This document shows, piece after piece, positions 8,163 to 12,841 of a stretch of DNA of 12,841 nt. The number at the start of each line of letters is the position of its first letter. The first letter of the stretch is position 1. The position numbers and the translations under genes were made by a program. Below the pieces are notes generated by a model, which worked only from the letters and a program-made list of their open reading frames with translations, made no database searches and was not told the origin of the DNA. The stretch is from Marinospirillum sp. (lineage in GTDB: Bacteria > Pseudomonadota > Gammaproteobacteria > Pseudomonadales > Halomonadaceae). The DNA lies in assembly GCA_007119985.1 (NCBI GenBank), contig SKOQ01000018.1, positions 1 through 12,841 on the forward strand, in the 5' to 3' direction.

Positions 8163-8208
8163 TTGAACCCAAATGGTGCGCTTGACACAAATGCACTTTT
8201 TTTGTGCA
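8163..8208. promoter_or_regulatory. Pair of NtrC-like binding sites upstream of gltB
   Basis: Site A (8192-8208) is TGCAC-N7-GTGCA, a perfect dyad with the 17-bp geometry of NtrC (GlnG) sites. Site B (8163-8180) reads TTGAACCCAAATGGTGCG and agrees at 14 of 18 positions with the Escherichia coli glnA upstream NtrC site as I recall it (TTGCACCAACATGGTGCT). Their centres are 28 bp apart. They lie 200-240 bp upstream of the gltB start codon, and gltBD is a natural nitrogen-regulated target. The match is by eye only; the N7 of site A is a plain T run, so chance is not excluded. Confidence 0.5.
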
Positions 8209-8253
8209 AGAAAGGATGGAGTATGAGAGCGGCCAAGAGGAGAGGGTGAGCAA

Positions 8254-8280
8254 CAAAAAAGCCGCTGCAAGACAGCGGCT
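8254..8280 (-). terminator. Intrinsic terminator of the damX gene (end of the pilQ-aroKB-damX group)
   Basis: On the minus strand a perfect 8-bp stem, AGCCGCTG with CAGCGGCT, encloses a 5-nt loop (TCTTG) and runs straight into a TTTTTT tract (complement of 8255-8260). It starts 18 nt after the damX stop codon. This is a textbook rho-independent terminator and separates damX from the gltB promoter region. Confidence 0.93.
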
Positions 8281-8298
8281 CAGAGAAGGGGATGGAGC

Positions 8299-9906
8299 TT
8301 AACGACTACGAAGATCGTTTTGTATGCTGGCAAAGCTTCTCGCCCAAGGGCGTTGATTTCTCAGTGCCTCGGGCAGATTAGGTATGGCCGCGACAGCAGC
8401 GTCTCGATTGGCATAGTCACCATACACCACCACAAACCAAGGATTGCCTTGATAGCGCCCTTCAAAGTAGACCAAGCCAGATTGGTTGGCCTGCTGAATA
8501 AACTGGCGCACACTGGCTTCTTCTAGGCTGCCCATCATTTGCAAGGCAAAGTGATTGGGGTTGCGCTCCATCAGCCAGGCCTCACGCTTTAGTCCTTGAT
8601 TCTGAAAGCCTGCTGGCTGTTCAGCGGCACTGGGTGCGGGGCGGGTTTCAGCCGTCGCTGGGCGTGCTGAAGGGGCTTCTGCTGGACTCGCGGCAGGCGG
8701 TGGTGCAGCTGGTTGCAAGGGCTCAGGTGGACGGCTGGATGTGGGTGGTGCGTCATCTGGTGAATCCATCTGTGCGATCGTCTCTTCAGGAGCAGGCTCA
8801 GGTTCTGCGGTCACCGGCGTAGGCGCACTGTCGGTCAGGTCTACCTGTGCGGGCTCCGCTAAAGCCGGCAGATCCAGCTCCTCTATTTCAGCCCAGTTTT
8901 GCTGGCGGATTTCCTGGGATCGACTGATCAGGCTGGTATCCGGTGTCGGTGTTGAGAAGAGGCGATCTTGGTATAAGAAGATCAGTGTCAGCAGGGCCAA
9001 GCCCCCGATCGCAGCTCCAATGGGCACCCACGGAAGAGGTTTAGAAGCTTTTTTTGTGGTGCTTTTTTTCTGGGCAGGTGCTTTTTTAGGTTGTGGCTTT
9101 TCAGCAGCTAAGGGGATGTTTTGAGGGGCAGCAGCAGGCTGCTCTTGTGCTGCTTTGAGCTCCTCCACTATGGCCGTATTCAAAAAGCCAGGTAAACCAC
9201 GGGCTTTTTTATAGACGCGCATAAACTGCTGATCATCCAGCGGCAGGTGGTCGATCCCCACGCTATGGCAGCGGTGTTCGAGATAGCCTCTGGCTTCTGC
9301 TTCAGAAAGAGCATGCAGTGGAAGATGATGCCCTGCGGCTTCAAAGCGGGTCGCGTTGGGTTCACTGCTCAAGCGCTGATACAAATCGTGCCGGCCAAAG
9401 AGGGCGATATGCGGGCGGCGCTGATCTGGTGCGGTATTGGCCAACTCAAGCAAGATATGCAAGGCATCTTGTTCGAGCAGCTCGGCATCATCAATGACAA
9501 TCAGGCAGCTACCGCCTTCTTCGTTCAGCTGGGCGCTGAATTCGCGGATGGCATTGCAGTAGTCTTCGGCTTCAGCGCGTGGTGGAATGACCAGATCGAG
9601 CTGATGCGTCAATTGGGTGAGCAGTTGGTTCGCCTGAGCCACCTGCTCACCACGCAGACTAGTGGCGACCACACCTGAATCAATCTGGTTAAGCAGGCGC
9701 TGCTTGAGATGACTTTTGCCGCTGCCTTCTGGTCCGGTCAGCAATAAGAAAAGGTTGCTGTAGCGGCTGAGGTGCAGCAGTAGATCCAAATGCTTGCCAT
9801 GCTGACGGCCGGGGTAGAAAACGGCTGAATCCTGCACATGGCTGAGCAGTTGTGGAAAATCAGTTGGGGTTGAATCACCACCCAGTGATGGTTCCCAAGA
9901 TTGCAT
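8299..9906 (-). CDS. damX: DamX-like cell-division protein: N-terminal ATPase domain, one membrane segment, C-terminal SPOR domain
   Basis: A 535-residue protein in the usual damX position after aroB. The N-terminal domain (about 25-250) is an ExeA/MshM-like AAA ATPase with Walker A GPEGSGKS (58-65) and Walker B LIVIDD (135-140). A lysine-rich stretch (273-289) precedes a single membrane segment (about 293-312), which predicts the ATPase in the cytoplasm and the rest in the periplasm. Residues 320-440 are a Pro/Ala/Glu-rich linker, probably disordered. The C-terminus (about 451-528: HFALQMMGS, WFVVVYGDYANRDAA) is a SPOR domain, which in this family binds septal peptidoglycan lacking stem peptides. 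The ATG at 9906 has a strong ribosome site (GAGGGAG, 8-nt spacer). It follows aroB by 60 nt and ends at a strong terminator. The division role is inferred from the family; the function of the ATPase half is not established. Confidence 0.87.
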   Translation of the reverse strand: MQSWEPSLGGDSTPTDFPQLLSHVQDSAVFYPGRQHGKHLDLLLHLSRYSNLFLLLTGPEGSGKSHLKQRLLNQIDSGVVATSLRGEQVAQANQLLTQLTHQLDLVIPPRAEAEDYCNAIREFSAQLNEEGGSCLIVIDDAELLEQDALHILLELANTAPDQRRPHIALFGRHDLYQRLSSEPNATRFEAAGHHLPLHALSEAEARGYLEHRCHSVGIDHLPLDDQQFMRVYKKARGLPGFLNTAIVEELKAAQEQPAAAPQNIPLAAEKPQPKKAPAQKKSTTKKASKPLPWVPIGAAIGGLALLTLIFLYQDRLFSTPTPDTSLISRSQEIRQQNWAEIEELDLPALAEPAQVDLTDSAPTPVTAEPEPAPEETIAQMDSPDDAPPTSSRPPEPLQPAAPPPAASPAEAPSARPATAETRPAPSAAEQPAGFQNQGLKREAWLMERNPNHFALQMMGSLEEASVRQFIQQANQSGLVYFEGRYQGNPWFVVVYGDYANRDAAVAAIPNLPEALRNQRPWARSFASIQNDLRSR

Positions 9907-9930
9907 ACGGGTGACTCCCTCGGTCGATAT

Positions 9931-9962
9931 CGCCTCAAATTAAAATAAAAAAACAGGAGGCG
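9931..9962. repeat. Inverted repeat in the aroB-damX gap
   Basis: CGCCTC (9931-9936) and GAGGCG (9957-9962) are perfect inverted copies around a 20-nt AT-only-rich loop. On the minus strand the loop carries TTTTTTTATTTTAATTT. The stem starts 4 nt after the aroB stop codon. It might be an RNA-processing or weak termination structure; with such a long loop it may also be chance. Confidence 0.3.
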
Positions 9963-9966
9963 AGCG

Positions 9967-11109
9967 CTAGAATGAATGCGCCTTGGATAAAGCTTGGCTT
10001 TTTTCTAATGCAGAAGCAAGACAAGCGTTGAGATGATCATGCGTTGTCAAAGTGACGAGCTCGGCTTGCCCTAAACGGCGCAATAATACCAGCCTCAGCT
10101 CACCATCAATATTCTTTTTATCCACAGCCATGGCGCGTAAGAAGGCATCGACTGTCATGGATGGTGGTGGCAGGATCGGAAGTTGGGCCGCCTGAATCAA
10201 CGCTTTGCTACGCTCAAGATCTGCTGCACTGATCCAGCCTAAACGATGGGATAAATCGGCAGCCAAGGCCATACCGCAGCCTACCGCCTCACCGTGCAGC
10301 CATTCACCGTAGCCCATTTCAGTCTCGATGGCATGGCCAAAGGTATGGCCAAGATTGAGGAGTGCGCGCACGCCACCTTCACGTTCATCCTGCGCCACAA
10401 TCTGCGCCTTGCAGCGACAGGAGCGTACGATGGCTTCACCTAACAAGCGCTGATCGCCCTGCATTAACTTGGGCAGTTGGACTTCTAGCCATTCAAGAAA
10501 ATCCAGATCACCCAGCAGGCCATATTTGATGACTTCAGCCATGCCTGCGGCAAGTTCACGCGGCGGTAGTGTTTGTAAAGTCAGGGTGTCAGCCAGGACC
10601 AGCTTGGGCTGCCAGAAGGCACCCAGCATATTCTTACCCAGCGGATGATTGACGCCCGTTTTGCCGCCCACAGAGGAATCGACTTGTGACAGTAGCGTGG
10701 TGGGTAGCTGGATAAAGTTCACGCCACGTTGGTAACAGGCGGCTGCAAAGCCAGTCATGTCGCCGATCACGCCGCCACCGAGAGCAATTAAGGTGGCACG
10801 GCGATTAAAACCGGCCTCAAGTAAGCGATCCCAGATTAACTCAAGATGGCGCAGATCTTTATAGGCTTCACCATCGGGCAAGATGCATTCTTGGATCTTG
10901 AGTTCGGGCTTGGCCTGCTGCAAGGCTGCACGTAGCGTTTCAAGATAGAGGGGGGCTACGGTGGTATTGGTCACAATCAGGACTTGTTGGCCTTGAAGAT
11001 GCGGCAGGATCAAATCAGCACGCTGAAGAAGGTCTGCGCCGATATGAATGGCATAGCTGCGTTCACCTAAATCAAGATGAAGGGAAAGAAGGTCTTGCAG
11101 ATTGGGCAT
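9967..11109 (-). CDS. aroB: 3-dehydroquinate synthase
   Basis: AroB converts DAHP to 3-dehydroquinate, the second step of the shikimate pathway, using NAD and a divalent metal in the cytoplasm. The protein has 380 residues from the ATG at 11109. The NAD-binding motif GGGVIGD is at 111-117, followed by the signature LPTTLLSQVDSSVGGKTGVN (135-154). The predicted metal ligands E192, H255 (NLGHTFGH) and H272 (LHGEAVG) are each offset by 8 from those I recall for the Escherichia coli enzyme (E184, H247, H264), so the active site looks intact. An in-frame GTG two codons upstream (11115) is less likely as start because minus-strand AGGA would be only about 2 nt from it but 8 nt from the ATG. It lies 21 nt after aroK, almost certainly co-transcribed. 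Confidence 0.97.
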   Translation of the reverse strand: MPNLQDLLSLHLDLGERSYAIHIGADLLQRADLILPHLQGQQVLIVTNTTVAPLYLETLRAALQQAKPELKIQECILPDGEAYKDLRHLELIWDRLLEAGFNRRATLIALGGGVIGDMTGFAAACYQRGVNFIQLPTTLLSQVDSSVGGKTGVNHPLGKNMLGAFWQPKLVLADTLTLQTLPPRELAAGMAEVIKYGLLGDLDFLEWLEVQLPKLMQGDQRLLGEAIVRSCRCKAQIVAQDEREGGVRALLNLGHTFGHAIETEMGYGEWLHGEAVGCGMALAADLSHRLGWISAADLERSKALIQAAQLPILPPPSMTVDAFLRAMAVDKKNIDGELRLVLLRRLGQAELVTLTTHDHLNACLASALEKSQALSKAHSF

Positions 11110-11130
11110 GATCACTATCCTGAGAAGGCT

Positions 11131-11691
11131 TTATTCTGGGCGTGCTGGGGTGAGATCCAGCTCCAACAGGCGCTGTTTGATATCCATCATCACTTGGCGC
11201 GGAGGGCGCTGATCGGTATCAATGATGAGATGTGCTGTGGCTTCATATAGGGGCTCACGCTCTTCACGCAGCTGAGCCAGCTTGGCTTTGGGGTCTGCGG
11301 TTTGCAGCAGTGGACGATGACGATCTTTGCGTGTTCGCGCGAGCTGCTGGGCCAGCGTGGTGCGCAAAAAAATGACGATGCCCCGTTCGCGCAGATGGCG
11401 GCGATTTTCTGCACGCAAAATGGCGCCACCACCCGTGGCGAGCACGATCCCAGTTTGCTGAGTCAGTTCATCAATCATCTGCGCTTCGCGTTCACGAAAG
11501 CCAGCTTCGCCTTCCAGATCAAAAATCCATGGGATACTGGCACCGCAGCGCTCTTCGATGACCAGATCTGAATCGTAGAAGGGCCGTTTAAGATCCGCCG
11601 CTAATAATCGGCCTAGGGTGCTTTTACCTGCACCCATCGGGCCGATTAGGAAGATGCTTTGGTTTGTCAGCCTAAGCTGCACATCGGGCAT
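11131..11691 (-). CDS. aroK: Shikimate kinase
   Basis: AroK phosphorylates shikimate to shikimate 3-phosphate with ATP in the cytoplasm. The 186-residue length is normal. The P-loop GPMGAGKS is at 17-24, the shikimate-binding DSD at 40-42 with R66 (FRERE) and GGG at 87-89. The LID arginine lies in RKDRHRPLL (R126) and the adenine-binding loop is REPLY (145-149). The ATG at 11691 has a ribosome site (AGAGG, about 6-nt spacer). Placement between pilQ and aroB favours the AroK rather than the AroL paralogue. A 124-nt gap containing a hairpin separates it from pilQ, so it may be read from an upstream promoter, from one in that gap, or both. Confidence 0.97.
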   Translation of the reverse strand: MPDVQLRLTNQSIFLIGPMGAGKSTLGRLLAADLKRPFYDSDLVIEERCGASIPWIFDLEGEAGFREREAQMIDELTQQTGIVLATGGGAILRAENRRHLRERGIVIFLRTTLAQQLARTRKDRHRPLLQTADPKAKLAQLREEREPLYEATAHLIIDTDQRPPRQVMMDIKQRLLELDLTPARPE

Positions 11692-11732
11692 GGGTAACCT
11701 CTGATTAACGATGAAGCCAGCTCGGTCTCGCC

Positions 11733-11759
11733 CAAGGCCTAGGCAGTCAGCCGGCCTTG
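11733..11759. repeat. Hairpin in the pilQ-aroK intergenic gap
   Basis: CAAGGCC (11733-11739) pairs with GGCCTTG (11753-11759), and GGC (11742-11744) pairs with GCC (11750-11752) across a 2-nt bulge, giving 10 bp around the loop AGTCA. No T run follows on either strand, so it is not a standard intrinsic terminator. It sits about halfway between the pilQ stop and the aroK start and could mark RNA processing, transcript stabilisation or a protein-binding dyad. Confidence 0.4.
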
Positions 11760-11815
11760 ATGCTAGGTTCCAATCGACTCTGCCAAATCAGCGTTGATCA
11801 GTCACACAACGCCCG

Positions 11816-12841
11816 TTAATTTCTGGCGAGAGAAGAATTGACAAGTCTTGGAGTAATAAAGATCAACAATTCTACGTTTTCCTGTCGCTGAATGGAATGG
11901 CGAAACAGCCAGCCGATGATCGGGAGGTCGCCAAGGAAGGGTGTTTGTGATTTTTGCGTCAGATTCTGGGTGGTGTAAATACCACCAATCGCCAGTGTAC
12001 TGCCGTTTTCAATCAAGACTTGGGTTTCAACGGCATTGGTATTGATCACTGGGCCGGCATCGGTGGTGTCTTGAGCACGGCTGTCATTATTGACGCGTAA
12101 ATTCAATGCGATGCGCCCATCACCGACATTTTGCGGAGTGACTTCAAGGCGCAGCTCAGCTTGACGGAAGTTGGTGGTGACATTGCCATCGCCATCGGTC
12201 ACTTGATAGGGGATTTCTTCACCTGACCGGATGACGGCCATATGACGATCCGAGGTCATCACGCGGGGTTGAGAGATGACTTCACTGCGATTTTCGGTTT
12301 CCAATGCAGCCAGTTCAAGATCAAGAATAAAGTTATTGCTGACAAAACCAAAAGTGGCACCAGTTGAAGGGTTGTAAGATCCGCTCGATCCACGGCGGCC
12401 CGTCAGGCTGGTATCCAGTTCGAGTGCGCGTCCCAGAGACGGGTTGCCGGTAATCTCTTGTGAGCCGCTACCGCCGCTGACCCGCCCTCCGCTCCAGTTG
12501 ATGCCTAGCTCATCGCTGGCCCCACTACGTGCGACCACAATACGCGCTTCGATCATGATCTGCTCTACAGGCACATCAAGGCGCTCAACGATGGCCTGAA
12601 TACGATCGAGCTGTTCCTGAGTATCGCGGATATAAAGCGTATTGGTGCGTTCATCAACCAGCAGCTGCCCACGATCACTCATAAAGCGTGGATTGCGATT
12701 GCTGCTCACTGGCGCTGGGGCTTCTTCTGTGCGATAGCCTAGAGCGGCCGCAAACTGATGGTTGTCCACACTGGGTGCAGCTTCATCAAGCAAAAAGCGT
12801 CTTAAGCCCGCTGCATCGGCGTAGCGAATACGGATAAAGCG
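11816..12841 (-). CDS. pilQ: Type IV pilus secretin PilQ, C-terminal part (5' end beyond window)
   Basis: PilQ forms the outer-membrane channel through which type IV pili extend. The frame is open to the window edge, so the last 341 residues are visible and the N-terminal signal, AMIN and N0 regions are missing; a TTG codon at 12793 is internal. The visible part begins in an N-domain (IRIRYADAAGLRRFL, then VDERTNTLYIRDT and IVERLDVPVEQIMIEARIV). The secretin domain follows, with SEVISQPRVMTSDRHMAVIRSG and the C-terminal signature PFLGDLPIIGWLF ahead of NVELLIFITPRLV. A Gly/Ser-rich segment (GRRGSSGSYNPSTGATFG) sits where secretins have the gate or hairpin loops. The gene order before aroK is that of the pilMNOPQ cluster, supporting PilQ rather than GspD or another secretin. 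Confidence 0.95.
   Translation of the reverse strand, partial: RFIRIRYADAAGLRRFLLDEAAPSVDNHQFAAALGYRTEEAPAPVSSNRNPRFMSDRGQLLVDERTNTLYIRDTQEQLDRIQAIVERLDVPVEQIMIEARIVVARSGASDELGINWSGGRVSGGSGSQEITGNPSLGRALELDTSLTGRRGSSGSYNPSTGATFGFVSNNFILDLELAALETENRSEVISQPRVMTSDRHMAVIRSGEEIPYQVTDGDGNVTTNFRQAELRLEVTPQNVGDGRIALNLRVNNDSRAQDTTDAGPVINTNAVETQVLIENGSTLAIGGIYTTQNLTQKSQTPFLGDLPIIGWLFRHSIQRQENVELLIFITPRLVNSSLARN

Larger units (their letters stand above)
7962..8298. other. 337-nt intergenic region between damX and gltB (gltB promoter and leader)
   Basis: No protein-coding gene is supported here. Reading from damX towards gltB it holds the damX terminator (8255-8280), two NtrC-like dyads (8163-8208), a perfect inverted repeat overlapping an IHF-like sequence (8115-8138), a GG-N10-GC element (8095-8110), an A-tract-rich stretch (8057-8092), and a short hairpin (7998-8014) just before the gltB ribosome site. 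I found no convincing sigma-70 promoter: minus-strand TTGAAA followed 18 nt later by TTTCAT is the best of several weak pairs. Confidence 0.75.

Noticed and set aside
8223..8249. Eight-codon plus-strand reading frame (MRAAKRRG) with AAGGA upstream and TTGACA at 8182-8187
   Set aside because: Too short to support, no matching -10 box, and the bases belong to the region between the damX terminator and the NtrC-like sites.
9247..9678. 143-codon plus-strand frame within damX
   Set aside because: Antisense to the ATPase domain; no independent start signal or recognised domain.
1..12841. CRISPR arrays, tRNA or rRNA genes, insertion sequences, toxin-antitoxin or phage-defence genes
   Set aside because: I saw no regularly spaced repeats, cloverleaf, transposase or defence motifs on either strand; the window is filled by conserved housekeeping genes and one receptor.

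Overview
The window is a conserved chromosomal region of a gammaproteobacterium. The gene order pilQ-aroK-aroB-damX-gltB-gltD, all on the minus strand, is the arrangement known from Pseudomonas and related lineages. Moderate GC content, a type IV pilus secretin and an OprC-like copper receptor all fit that group. Genus cannot be fixed from the sequence; a marine or Oceanospirillales-like organism is possible but is only a guess.

Layout from high to low coordinates, the direction of transcription for most of it. (1) 12841-11816: C-terminal part of the type IV pilus secretin PilQ, running off the window edge. (2) 11691-9967: aroK and aroB, two shikimate-pathway enzymes, 21 nt apart. (3) 9906-8299: a DamX-type cell-division protein with an N-terminal ATPase domain, one membrane segment and a C-terminal SPOR domain, closed by a clear intrinsic terminator at 8255-8280. 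(4) 8298-7962: a 337-nt non-coding region holding the gltB promoter. It contains two NtrC-like dyads, an IHF-like sequence inside a perfect inverted repeat, A-tracts, two imperfect sigma-54-like -24/-12 elements and a leader hairpin. (5) 7961-1973: gltB and gltD, the two subunits of NADPH-dependent glutamate synthase, 43 nt apart and surely one operon. (6) 1-1908, plus strand: most of a TonB-dependent copper receptor (OprC/NosA type) lacking its N-terminus, converging on gltD with a shared perfect hairpin terminator between them.

How the genes work together: gltBD carry out the second half of the GS-GOGAT ammonium-assimilation cycle. The NtrC-like sites upstream would fit nitrogen control, but that is an inference from motif shape and spacing. 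aroK and aroB supply aromatic precursors; their linkage to pilQ and damX is a conserved genomic neighbourhood rather than a pathway. The copper receptor is unrelated to the others in function and lies in its own transcription unit.

I looked for a previously undescribed system and found none. All seven long genes belong to well-known families. The points most worth checking are the putative nitrogen-regulated architecture upstream of gltB and the retained CxxxM...HxM copper-site signature in the receptor.
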